Of a stretch of 64,000 nucleotides of DNA, positions 1 to 7,715 are shown in pieces. The stretch comes from Pseudomonas rhodesiae (GTDB lineage Bacteria; Pseudomonadota; Gammaproteobacteria; Pseudomonadales; Pseudomonadaceae). Every line of letters begins with the position of its first letter. The stretch's first letter is position 1. The DNA is taken from NCBI RefSeq assembly GCF_007858255.1, contig NZ_VFEU01000017.1, forward strand, positions 1 to 64,000. Direction: 5' to 3'. A model generated the notes under the pieces. It had not been told where the DNA came from, did no database searches, and worked only from the letters and a program-made list of their open reading frames with translations. The translations under genes and the position numbers were made by a program.

Positions 1-223
1 ACGCTGCTGTCAACACCTCTTTTTCTCCGCTTTCGACCGAGAAGATCGAAACGTTAATAGAGCCAAACAACACCGCTCTACCAACTCCTTCTGGGCTTCG
101 ATGAACTGAAGCGATCCGCTGTCGAATATTGCGTAACTCTTTGTTTACCAAGGAGTTTTCCGTTTCGACTGCGCCGGAAGTGGGGCGAATTATAGACTTC
201 TGGAATCTGCCGTCAAGCGTTAA
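1..223 (-). promoter_or_regulatory. rRNA operon promoter region (rrn P1, start of P2)
   Basis: On the minus strand a strong sigma70 promoter is visible: -35 TTGACG (211-216), 16-base spacer, -10 TATAAT (189-194), with an AT-rich UP-like stretch just upstream that runs into the msrQ stop codon. About 170 bases further on, a second TTGACA (8-13) sits at the window edge, and its -10 lies outside. I recognise this as the tandem promoter and leader that precedes 16S rRNA in Pseudomonas. P. aeruginosa also has an rrn operon beside msrQ. No rRNA is inside the window, so the downstream gene is inferred. Confidence 0.75.
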
Positions 224-844
224 TTACACCTTTTCCGCAGAAGATGGTTTTTTCGCCTTAAGCCGGGGGATACGGCGCATTAAAGGGGGCAGCCGCAACG
301 CCAAAAGCAGCGTCCCTATGAAGGCGTAGATCGCCCACTCCTTCAGATCTGCCCTCACGATCCACAACATATGCAATAAACCAAGACCAAGAATCACATA
401 CACAACGCGATGCAGCTTCTTCCAACGAGTACCCAGCCGACGCTGGCTATAGCGATTCGAAGTCACGGCCAAGGCTAACAAGCCCAGGAACCCCAATGCT
501 CCGACGATGATGTAAGGTCGCTTGCGCAACTCCACTCCTAGTTGTGACCAGTCCAATCCTAAGACGAAGACACAATAAGCAGCCAAATGCAGCACCACAT
601 AAGCAAAGCACCACAACCCCAACTGCCGACGCACCGCTATCCACCCCGACCACCCAGTCAGCTTCTGCATCGGCGTCATTGCCAGAGTGATCAGCAACAG
701 GACCAACGTGCCCAACCCCAAGCGATCAACCAACACCTTGCCCGGATCAGGCCCCAGCGCAAAACTCCATGCTTGATACAACCACCACAACGGCCATATC
801 GCTACGGCGATAAAAACGCCGACACGCCAGATAGGATGACGCAT
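224..844 (-). CDS. msrQ: MsrQ, heme-binding membrane subunit of the MsrPQ methionine sulfoxide reductase
   Basis: Integral inner-membrane b-type cytochrome that passes electrons from the respiratory chain to periplasmic MsrP. The 206-residue product has about five or six hydrophobic helices and the family's candidate heme-ligand histidines at about 86, 145 and 158 (LHLAAY, KLHRVV, LLHMLW). The ATG at 844 overlaps the msrP stop by one base (TGATG), so the two are translationally coupled. A TTG three bases upstream is possible but unlikely. The gene ends a few bases from the -35 of the rrn promoter. Confidence 0.95.
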   Translation of the reverse strand: MRHPIWRVGVFIAVAIWPLWWLYQAWSFALGPDPGKVLVDRLGLGTLVLLLITLAMTPMQKLTGWSGWIAVRRQLGLWCFAYVVLHLAAYCVFVLGLDWSQLGVELRKRPYIIVGALGFLGLLALAVTSNRYSQRRLGTRWKKLHRVVYVILGLGLLHMLWIVRADLKEWAIYAFIGTLLLALRLPPLMRRIPRLKAKKPSSAEKV

Positions 845-1857
845 CAATAGTTCTTCCGCAGATCAAGGCCCGTATAAAGAGAAGCCACCTCTTCCGAGTA
901 TCCATTGAACATCTGCGTTTCACGTACGTTAGGACTGAAAAGGCCACTTGGCAGCCGACGCTCCCGCGCCTGAGTCCAACGAGGGTGATCGACAGTGGGG
1001 TTCACATTTGCATAAAACCCATACTCATCCGCAGCGATGCTTTGCCATGTGGTTTTCGGTTGCTCACTGACCAGGCTGATGCGCACAATCGACTTCACAC
1101 TCTTAAAGCCATACTTCCACGGCACAACCAAACGTAACGGCGCGCCATTCTGGTTAGGCAGCTCCCGCCCATACATGCCCACGGCAAGAATCGCCAAAGG
1201 GTTCATCGCCTCATCCAAACGCAGGCCTTCCACATAAGGCCAATCGATCAGAGCGAAGCTAGAACGCTGACCCGGCATGCTTTTTGGGTCCTGCAAAGTC
1301 TCGAAACGGATGTACTTGGCCTTGGACGTCGGTTCGACCTGCTTAAGCAAAGCGGCAATCGGAAACCCTATCCATGGAATAACCATCGACCACGCCTCGA
1401 CGCAGCGTAAACGGTAGATTCGTTCTTCCAATTGATAAGGTTTCATGAAGTCTTCAAGGGCATAACGCCCAGGTTTCGCCACCTCACCATCGATCACAAC
1501 ACTCCAGGGCTCAGTCTTGAGCGAACCGGCATTTTTTGCCGGATCTCCCTTGTCGGTACCGAACTCATAGAAGTTGTTGTAGTGGGTTGCGTCCTTAAAT
1601 GGAGTAATTGCCTCATCTTTGACCGTTACCGCTTGCCACTTTGTAGCAGGCAGCTTTTCGGTGAACCACCCAGGCGCCCTACCCGGTTCGACGTCGGCAT
1701 AACGCGCAGCATCCTCCGCACTCGCCCAACGTGGAAGACTGCTGGCGGCAATGCCGGCAAGTGCACCACCGAGCAGGCTGCGACGAGAGAGGTAAAAAGA
1801 TTCAGGCGTGACGTCCGACTCATGGGAATCGGACGCTTTAGGCAATTTGATTAACAT
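844..1857 (-). CDS. msrP: MsrP, periplasmic molybdopterin-dependent protein-methionine-sulfoxide reductase
   Basis: Catalytic subunit that reduces methionine sulfoxide in periplasmic proteins. The N-terminus carries a Tat signal (SRRSLLGGA, twin Arg at 25-26, followed by a hydrophobic stretch and a WASA cleavage-like site), so it is exported folded with its Mo cofactor. An oxidoreductase molybdopterin-binding domain follows, with Cys152 in the RLRCVEAW motif as the expected Mo ligand. At 337 residues it has the usual family length. It is first in a two-gene operon with msrQ and lies 63 bases downstream of pssA on the same strand. Confidence 0.96.
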   Translation of the reverse strand: MLIKLPKASDSHESDVTPESFYLSRRSLLGGALAGIAASSLPRWASAEDAARYADVEPGRAPGWFTEKLPATKWQAVTVKDEAITPFKDATHYNNFYEFGTDKGDPAKNAGSLKTEPWSVVIDGEVAKPGRYALEDFMKPYQLEERIYRLRCVEAWSMVIPWIGFPIAALLKQVEPTSKAKYIRFETLQDPKSMPGQRSSFALIDWPYVEGLRLDEAMNPLAILAVGMYGRELPNQNGAPLRLVVPWKYGFKSVKSIVRISLVSEQPKTTWQSIAADEYGFYANVNPTVDHPRWTQARERRLPSGLFSPNVRETQMFNGYSEEVASLYTGLDLRKNY

Positions 1858-1920
1858 GGCAACTCCGCAGCTTTGGAGGACTGATGCACCAATAGACTGT
1901 GGAGTATGGGGGAAATTACA

Positions 1921-2778
1921 TTAAGGCAACGTTTTGTCCCGACGCAGACGCAGCAAATACTGAATCGGGCCCGACGCGGCATAAACCAGGAATGCCAGCA
2001 GCAGAATCCGCGGCGGATCGCTGAACACCACGGCGAACACCAACACCACGACAAGAATCGCCACGAAAGGCACACGCCCCTTGAGGTCCAGCTCCTTGAA
2101 GCTGTTGTATTTGATGTTGCTCACCATCAACATCCCGGCAGCCGCCACCATCAAGGCCACCAGGAACGACATTTTCGACCCCTGGATACCGTAATCACTG
2201 AATGCCCAGACGATACCCGCCACCACTCCCGCAGCAGCCGGACTGGCCAAGCCGATAAAGTAACGCTTGTCCGCGGTACCCACTTGGGTATTGAAACGCG
2301 CCAGACGCAACGCGGCACCCGCGACATAGATAAAGGCAACCATCCAGCCAACCTTGCCCATATCACCCAGCGCCCAGGCGAACGCCAGCAATGCAGGGGC
2401 GACGCCGAATGCCACCATGTCCGACAGCGAGTCGTACTCGGCACCAAATGCACTTTGCGTATTGGTCATCCGCGCTACACGACCATCCAGACCATCAAGC
2501 ACCATGGCCACAAAAATCGCGATAGCAGCAAAACCGAAATATTTGCTGGCACTCGCCGCGTCACCCGCCGCCAGCGCACTTTGGGCGCTCATGGAGTTGA
2601 TGATCGAGTAGAAGCCGGCGAACAGGTTCGCGGTGGTAAACAAGTTAGGCAGAAGATAGATGCCACGATGCCGGACCTTGCGGCCTTCCGCGTCATGCCC
2701 TTCTTCGACATGCTCATCGATTGGCAGCAGGCTTTCGGCGTCAGAAGCCTGGCTTGGCTCTTCGGGACGTTCGCTCAT
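1921..2778 (-). CDS. pssA: CDP-diacylglycerol--serine O-phosphatidyltransferase
   Basis: Makes phosphatidylserine, the precursor of phosphatidylethanolamine, from CDP-diacylglycerol and L-serine at the inner membrane. The complete CDP-alcohol phosphotransferase motif DGx2ARx8Gx3Dx3D is present at residues 98-120 and is followed by several membrane helices. This is the membrane-type (type II) synthase, not the phospholipase-D-like E. coli type. The 285-residue form starting MSERPEEP is preferred because AAGGT lies just upstream of its ATG; a longer in-frame start at 2841 would add 21 unlikely residues. The N-terminal ~35 residues are acidic and cytosolic. Confidence 0.94.
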   Translation of the reverse strand: MSERPEEPSQASDAESLLPIDEHVEEGHDAEGRKVRHRGIYLLPNLFTTANLFAGFYSIINSMSAQSALAAGDAASASKYFGFAAIAIFVAMVLDGLDGRVARMTNTQSAFGAEYDSLSDMVAFGVAPALLAFAWALGDMGKVGWMVAFIYVAGAALRLARFNTQVGTADKRYFIGLASPAAAGVVAGIVWAFSDYGIQGSKMSFLVALMVAAAGMLMVSNIKYNSFKELDLKGRVPFVAILVVVLVFAVVFSDPPRILLLAFLVYAASGPIQYLLRLRRDKTLP

Positions 2779-2878
2779 GGACTTTACCTTGCAACAGTTT
2801 GAAAAATTCGACAAAGACGTGCGGCGAGTGTTCGCCAGCAAACGATGCAGCTTTATACCAGAACCGGCCAGCCAAACG

Positions 2879-2906
2879 AAAAAACGCGGCCTAGGCCGCG
2901 TTTTTC
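2879..2906 (-). terminator. Intrinsic terminator after ilvC
   Basis: A perfect 18-base palindrome (ACGCGGCC/GGCCGCGT, 2884-2901) is flanked by A runs on the left and T runs on the right, so it can act in both directions. On the minus strand it lies 15 bases past the ilvC stop and ends in T6. It separates the ilv operon from pssA. Confidence 0.88.
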
Positions 2907-2921
2907 TTTGATGCGTACGAC

Positions 2922-3938
2922 TTAGTTTTTAGCTTTGTCGACGATCTTGTTGGCACCGATCCACGGCATCATGGAGCGCAGTTGCTCGCCGATGACTTCG
3001 ATACCGTGAGCAGCATTATTACGACGCTTAGCGGTCATCGAAGGGTAGCCGGTAGCGCCTTCGCTGATGAACATTTTGGCGTACTCGCCGTCCTGAATGC
3101 GTTTCAGGGCATTGCGCATGGCCTGACGGGACTCGGCGTTGATCACTTCCGGACCAGTCACATACTCGCCGTACTCGGCGTTGTTGGAGATCGAGTAGTT
3201 CATGTTGGCGATCCCGCCTTCGTACATGAGGTCAACGATCAGCTTCAGTTCGTGCAGGCATTCGAAGTAGGCCATTTCCGGCGCATAGCCAGCTTCAACC
3301 AGGGTTTCGAAACCAGCTTTTACCAGTTCAACGGTACCGCCGCACAGAACAGCTTGTTCGCCGAACAGGTCGGTTTCAGTTTCGTCTTTAAAGGTGGTTT
3401 CGATGATGCCGGTACGACCGCCACCAACGCCAGCAGCGTAGGACAGCGCAACGTTCTTGGCGTTGCCCGATGCGTCTTGGTAGATCGCGATCAGGTCAGG
3501 AATACCGCCGCCTTTGACGAACTCGGAGCGTACGGTATGACCCGGCGCTTTCGGCGCAATCATGATCACGTCGAGGTCGGCGCGTGGCACAACCTGGTTG
3601 TAGTGAATCGCGAAGCCATGGGAGAAGGCCAGGGTGGCGCCTTTTTTGATGTTCGGCTCGATTTCGTTCTTGTACAGCGAGGACTGGAACTCGTCCGGGG
3701 TCAGGATCATGACCAGGTCGGCAGCAGCAACCGCGGAAGCAACGTCAGTCACTTTCAGGCCATGAGCTTCAGCCTTGGCTACGGTGGCCGAGCCTTTGCG
3801 CAGACCAACAGTCACGTCAACGCCGGAGTCTTTCAGGTTGCAGGCTTGCGCGTGACCTTGGGAGCCGTAGCCGATGATGGCGACTTTCTTGCCCTGGATG
3901 ATCGACAGGTCACAATCTTTATCGTAATAAACTTTCAT
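2922..3938 (-). CDS. ilvC: Ketol-acid reductoisomerase (NADP+)
   Basis: Second common enzyme of valine/isoleucine (and leucine) synthesis: it isomerises and reduces acetolactate or acetohydroxybutyrate to the dihydroxy acid. The 338-residue product is the short class I form. An N-terminal Rossmann fold shows GYGSQGHA at about 23-30, and the C-terminal knotted domain carries the acidic Mg ligands (DLFGEQAVLCGG and ECLHELKL segments). It lies 47 bases downstream of ilvH on the same strand, which completes the ilvI-ilvH-ilvC operon, and it is followed by a strong terminator. Confidence 0.97.
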   Translation of the reverse strand: MKVYYDKDCDLSIIQGKKVAIIGYGSQGHAQACNLKDSGVDVTVGLRKGSATVAKAEAHGLKVTDVASAVAAADLVMILTPDEFQSSLYKNEIEPNIKKGATLAFSHGFAIHYNQVVPRADLDVIMIAPKAPGHTVRSEFVKGGGIPDLIAIYQDASGNAKNVALSYAAGVGGGRTGIIETTFKDETETDLFGEQAVLCGGTVELVKAGFETLVEAGYAPEMAYFECLHELKLIVDLMYEGGIANMNYSISNNAEYGEYVTGPEVINAESRQAMRNALKRIQDGEYAKMFISEGATGYPSMTAKRRNNAAHGIEVIGEQLRSMMPWIGANKIVDKAKN

Positions 3939-3985
3939 GAGGTTCCTCTATATATCAAGGCCTTAAGGCCATTCGCTAATTTGGG

Positions 3986-4477
3986 TTAGATGCTGAGTAC
4001 TTTGTCGCCACGGGCAATCCCGGTGACACCACTGCGTACGGTTTCCAGAATCGAGGCCGTCCCGATCGACTGGATGAAGCTGTCCAGTTTGTCGCTGGTG
4101 CCGGTCAGTTGAACGGTATAAACGCTGGCGCTCACATCGACGATCTGCCCGCGATAGATGTCGGTAGTCCGCTTGATCTCGGCACGTTGGGCGCCCGTGG
4201 CCTTGACTTTAACCAGCATCAGCTCGCGCTCGATGTGAGCGCTTTCCGATAGGTCGACCAGCTTGACCACTTCGATCAGCTTGTTGAGGTTCTTGGTGAT
4301 CTGCTCGATCACCTCATCGTGGCCTACGGTGGTCAATGTCAGACGCGACAGAGTCGGGTCTTCGGTCGGCGCCACTGTCAGGCTTTCGATGTTGTAGTTC
4401 CGTTGCGAAAACAGGCCGACAACACGAGACAGAGCGCCGGGTTCGTTCTCAAGAAGCAGGGAGATGATATGCCGCAT
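3986..4477 (-). CDS. ilvH: Acetolactate synthase, small (regulatory) subunit
   Basis: Regulatory subunit (also called IlvN) that activates the large subunit and makes it sensitive to valine feedback. The 163-residue protein has an N-terminal ACT domain (MRHIISLLLENEPGALSRV) followed by the ACT-like C-terminal domain of the family. The start is the ATG 2 bases after the large-subunit stop, so the two are coupled; a longer in-frame start at 4507 would overlap ilvI and add residues not found in the family. Confidence 0.96.
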   Translation of the reverse strand: MRHIISLLLENEPGALSRVVGLFSQRNYNIESLTVAPTEDPTLSRLTLTTVGHDEVIEQITKNLNKLIEVVKLVDLSESAHIERELMLVKVKATGAQRAEIKRTTDIYRGQIVDVSASVYTVQLTGTSDKLDSFIQSIGTASILETVRSGVTGIARGDKVLSI

Positions 4478-4479
4478 GA

Positions 4480-6204
4480 TTACGTACGCTCCGTCTTGTT
4501 CAGCCACATGTCGCGCATAGAGCCGTCTTTGATCTGCATCGGGTAGACGTGCTCGCTGGTATCCACCTGAATATCGATGAACACCAGACGATCCTTCATG
4601 GCGAACGCCTCTTCCATCTTCGGCTTCAGATCTTTCGGATCAGTGATGCGAATGCCAACGTGGCCATAGGCTTCAACCAATTTGATGAAATCTGGCAGCG
4701 ACTCCATATAGGAATGGGAGTGACGGCTGTTGTAACTCATGTCCTGCCATTGACGCACCATGCCCAGCACGCCGTTGTTCAAGCAGACGATCTTGACCGG
4801 CAGACCGTACTGCAGGCACGTCGACAGTTCCTGGATGTTCATCTGGATGCTGCCTTCACCGGTGACGCACGCAACATCGGCGTCCGGGAAACTCAGCTTC
4901 ACCCCCATGGCGGCGGGAAAACCAAAGCCCATGGTGCCCAGGCCGCCGGAGTTGATCCAGCGGTTCGGCTTGTCGAATTTGTAGTACTGCGCGGCGAACA
5001 TCTGGTGCTGGCCCACGTCGGAGGTCACAAAGGCGTCGCCCTTGGTCACTTCGCACAGGGTTTCGATCACGGTTTGTGGCTTGATAATGCTGCCGTCACC
5101 CTTGTCGTAAGGGAACAGGCCGCGATCGCCGCGCCACTCATCGATCTGCTTCCACCAGCTGGCCACCGACTCCTTGTTAGGCGTCTCGCCGATATCCTTG
5201 AGCGCGGCGACCATTTCGGTCAGGACGCTCTCTACAGGCCCCACGATCGGCACGTCGGCCTTGATGGTCTTGGAGATGGACGCCGGATCGATGTCGATAT
5301 GGATAATCTTGGCATTTGGGCAAAACTTGCTCGCGCCGTTGATAACCCGATCATCGAAACGTGCGCCAACCGCCAGAATGACATCCGCGTGGTGCATGGT
5401 GAGGTTAGCGGTGTAGCTGCCGTGCATACCGAGCATGCCGACGAACTGACGGTCCGTACCCGGGAACGCACCGAGCCCCATCAGTGTGTTGGTCACCGGC
5501 AAGTTGAGCAGCTTGGCCAGTTCGGTCAGCGGTGCGGAACCGCCGCCCAGGATCACACCACCGCCCGAGTACAACACTGGGCGCTTGGCCGCCAGCAACA
5601 TCTCTGCGGCCTTGCGGATTTGCCCTGAGTGCCCACGGACCGCCGGGCTGTAGGAACGCAGCTTGGCTTTCTTGGGGAAGACGTATTCGAATTTTTCCGC
5701 TGGGTTGGTCATGTCTTTCGGAACATCGACAACGACAGGGCCCGGACGACCGGACTGTGCGAGGTAGAAGGCCTTTTTCATGACTTCCGGGATTTCCGAC
5801 GGATGCTTGATCATGAAGCTGTGTTTCACGATCGGCCGGGAAATACCGATCATGTCGGTTTCCTGGAACGCGTCGGTTCCCACCATGGTGCTGGGCACCT
5901 GGCCGGAAATGATCACCATCGGGATGGAGTCCATATAGGCCGTCGCAATGCCGGTAATAGCATTGGTTGCGCCTGGGCCGGAAGTTACCAGCACTACACC
6001 GGCTTTACCGGTGGCGCGGGCATAACCGTCAGCCATATGGGTCGCGGCTTGTTCGTGGCGAACCAGGATGTGGGTAACAGCCGGTTCCTTGAACAGCGCG
6101 TCGTAAACATGCAGAAGAGCACCACCTGGGTACCCGTAGATATAGTCGACGCCTTCGTCACGCAAAAAGCGGACGAGCATCTCACCACCAGATAAAAGCT
6201 CCAC
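4480..6204 (-). CDS. ilvI: Acetolactate synthase, large (catalytic) subunit
   Basis: ThDP-dependent enzyme (IlvI/IlvB type) that condenses two pyruvates, or pyruvate with 2-oxobutyrate, in the first common step of branched-chain amino-acid synthesis. The family signature YGYPGGALLHVYDAL is near the N-terminus with the catalytic Glu in the RHEQAATHMADGYARA stretch. The C-terminal ThDP domain carries GEGSIQMN...LNNGVLGMV. Two GTG codons are possible, at 6213 and 6204. AGAGGTG sits at the right distance from the second, giving 574 residues starting VELLSGGE, the usual family length. First gene of ilvI-ilvH-ilvC. Confidence 0.96.
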   Translation of the reverse strand: MELLSGGEMLVRFLRDEGVDYIYGYPGGALLHVYDALFKEPAVTHILVRHEQAATHMADGYARATGKAGVVLVTSGPGATNAITGIATAYMDSIPMVIISGQVPSTMVGTDAFQETDMIGISRPIVKHSFMIKHPSEIPEVMKKAFYLAQSGRPGPVVVDVPKDMTNPAEKFEYVFPKKAKLRSYSPAVRGHSGQIRKAAEMLLAAKRPVLYSGGGVILGGGSAPLTELAKLLNLPVTNTLMGLGAFPGTDRQFVGMLGMHGSYTANLTMHHADVILAVGARFDDRVINGASKFCPNAKIIHIDIDPASISKTIKADVPIVGPVESVLTEMVAALKDIGETPNKESVASWWKQIDEWRGDRGLFPYDKGDGSIIKPQTVIETLCEVTKGDAFVTSDVGQHQMFAAQYYKFDKPNRWINSGGLGTMGFGFPAAMGVKLSFPDADVACVTGEGSIQMNIQELSTCLQYGLPVKIVCLNNGVLGMVRQWQDMSYNSRHSHSYMESLPDFIKLVEAYGHVGIRITDPKDLKPKMEEAFAMKDRLVFIDIQVDTSEHVYPMQIKDGSMRDMWLNKTERT

Positions 6205-6635
6205 GTTGTTCACCTCTAAAACGCCAGAATACCGTCCGTTGAAAACCGACGGGTCTTAATAGGTTTACTTCTCAACAGAGCATGAGCGACGGTGGTCGCC
6301 GACTACGTCAGCACTGACTGAGCAAGTATTGGGATCGTCCCAAGTGTTGCGGGCTTTTCCCACCCAGCGCGAGGTAACGCGTTGCGGGTGTAACAGGTCG
6401 GCGCGGATGTGCGCCTCATGATCTGCTGAGCGGGCCTGCTTCTGGCAGTCCCGATACAGCGGACTTTGGATTCTTCTGTTTCAGGCCCTTCAAGTCAAGC
6501 AATAATTGCGCTTTTTTCCAACTAAGCGCATGAGAACGTAGAAGAAAGGGCCGTGAGGAGGGATAAAACTCGCCTGAATGTCGTCAAGCGGTAGAAATAT
6601 GCGCAAGACTGCCGAAAAAGCCGGCAGTCAGGCAA
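6205..6635 (-). promoter_or_regulatory. ilvIHC promoter and long leader (gene-free stretch)
   Basis: No convincing gene lies in these 431 bases. On the minus strand a candidate promoter is TTGACT (6493-6498), 17-base spacer, AAGAAT (6470-6475), which would give a ~260-base untranslated leader. The leader holds two inverted repeats: CACCC...GGGTG with an inner CGCG/CGCG around 6361-6390, and TTGGGA/TCCCAA around 6330-6345. A further hairpin, GACTGCCG/CGGCAGTC (6607-6629), lies just past the upstream operon's last stop and may end it, though its T tract is weak. A leader this long suggests control by attenuation or a DNA-binding regulator, but no branched-chain-rich leader peptide is seen. Confidence 0.4.
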
Positions 6636-6965
6636 TTAACGAGCGTCGACGATCAATTGATCGAACTTTTTCAGCGCGTTGCGCAATCCGAGGCTTTCCT
6701 GAGGCCGGTCTACATAGACCATCTCGGCCATTTCTAGAATGCCCGACGCGCGTGGCAAAGGCAGATCCTGCTCAAGGATGTGCTTCATGCGCGCCAGAAA
6801 GATCCATTGCAGCCACTGGTGGAAATCCAGCGTATCCACCGAAAACGGCTCAACACTGCTGAGTGCTTCAGAGCTGGGGGGAACCTCTTCCCACCAGCCT
6901 TGCACGCGCAGTTCACGCTCGATCAGCAATAACTGTTCGGCAATCGCAGGAAAACGCCCATCCAT
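6636..6965 (-). CDS. YqcC family protein (DUF446), function unknown
   Basis: A 109-residue cytosolic protein with no signal or membrane segment. The pattern matches the YqcC/DUF446 family: an N-terminal helix (AEQLLLIERELR), a WW pair, the PFxVDTLDFHQWLQWIFLARM core and a C-terminal helix. No biochemical role is established that I can name. Its ATG overlaps the stop of the upstream TPR lipoprotein gene by one base (TGATG), so it is the distal gene of an mrcB-lipoprotein-yqcC operon and may have some link with envelope work. Confidence 0.85.
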   Translation of the reverse strand: MDGRFPAIAEQLLLIERELRVQGWWEEVPPSSEALSSVEPFSVDTLDFHQWLQWIFLARMKHILEQDLPLPRASGILEMAEMVYVDRPQESLGLRNALKKFDQLIVDAR

Positions 6966-7699
6966 CAGAGGTTAACCTTGGCTTTCTGGCGGGCCTGGGC
7001 GGCGCCGGCGGCATCGCCCTGCGCGGCGCGCGCGTCGCCGATCAATGCCCACAGGCTGGCTTGCAGGTCTGGGCGACCGTTGGCCAGGCTCAAACCCCGA
7101 CGCGCGAATTGTTCGGCCTGCGGCGCGTCGCCCTGAGCCATGCGCACCTGCGCCAGGCGATACAGAACCTGAGGTTCTCGGGGTGCGACACGTTGCGCGC
7201 GTTCAAGGCTTGAGGAAGCGCCGTTCAAGTCGCCACCCGCCTGCTGCTGCTGAGCAGTGGTCAACAAAGCCAGCACCGGCCCGTCCAGTTGCTCGTCAGC
7301 CGACAAGCCGCCTGCATTGGAAGACGACGGAATGCCGCTCGGCGAGGACGGCATGTTATAGGTGCCTTGATTGACCGGCGCCGTCTGAATCGGCGTGGCG
7401 TCGATCGGCCCGGAAGTGCTTGGCCCTGGTGTCCACGGCTCGGCACTGATCGGCGCCGAAGTCGCGGCACCGCCGCCGGGCACCATCACCACCACGCCCG
7501 AGTCCTGCGGCACCGCTTGAGCCGCGGCCTGGACGGGACGCTTGGTCACGGTTTGGCGGAAGCCGCCATTGGCCGAGATCCGATCGCTATTGGAAACGGC
7601 CGTGCTCGAGTCCACCACTGGAATGGAACCGCGTTGCACGCTGGAGCAACCGCCGAGCAAAGCCAGCGCTGTAATAGCTGGAAACCACCACTTGTTCAC
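6965..7699 (-). CDS. Outer-membrane-type lipoprotein with TPR domain
   Basis: The 244-residue product starts with a lipoprotein signal peptide ending in a lipobox (ALLGGC, lipidated Cys at about 18). A low-complexity Ser/Pro/Thr/Gly linker follows to about residue 130, then tetratricopeptide repeats (GDLNGASSSLERAQRVAPREPQVLYRLAQ and a second unit). GTG start with GAGGG six bases upstream. It lies 16 bases downstream of mrcB on the same strand. TPR lipoproteins beside a class A PBP suggest a role as envelope scaffold or PBP partner, which is inference; no family name is certain. Confidence 0.85.
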   Translation of the reverse strand: MNKWWFPAITALALLGGCSSVQRGSIPVVDSSTAVSNSDRISANGGFRQTVTKRPVQAAAQAVPQDSGVVVMVPGGGAATSAPISAEPWTPGPSTSGPIDATPIQTAPVNQGTYNMPSSPSGIPSSSNAGGLSADEQLDGPVLALLTTAQQQQAGGDLNGASSSLERAQRVAPREPQVLYRLAQVRMAQGDAPQAEQFARRGLSLANGRPDLQASLWALIGDARAAQGDAAGAAQARQKAKVNL

Positions 7700-7715
7700 T
7701 TGAAACCCTCTTTGC

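Noticed and set aside
2982..3989. 335-codon open frame opposite ilvC
   Set aside because: Shadow of ilvC, which has intact motifs and its own terminator.
6303..6419. 38-codon frame in the ilvI leader as a regulatory leader peptide
   Set aside because: It is not enriched in Leu, Val or Ile, has no clear ribosome binding site and lacks the terminator/antiterminator pair of classic ilv attenuators.
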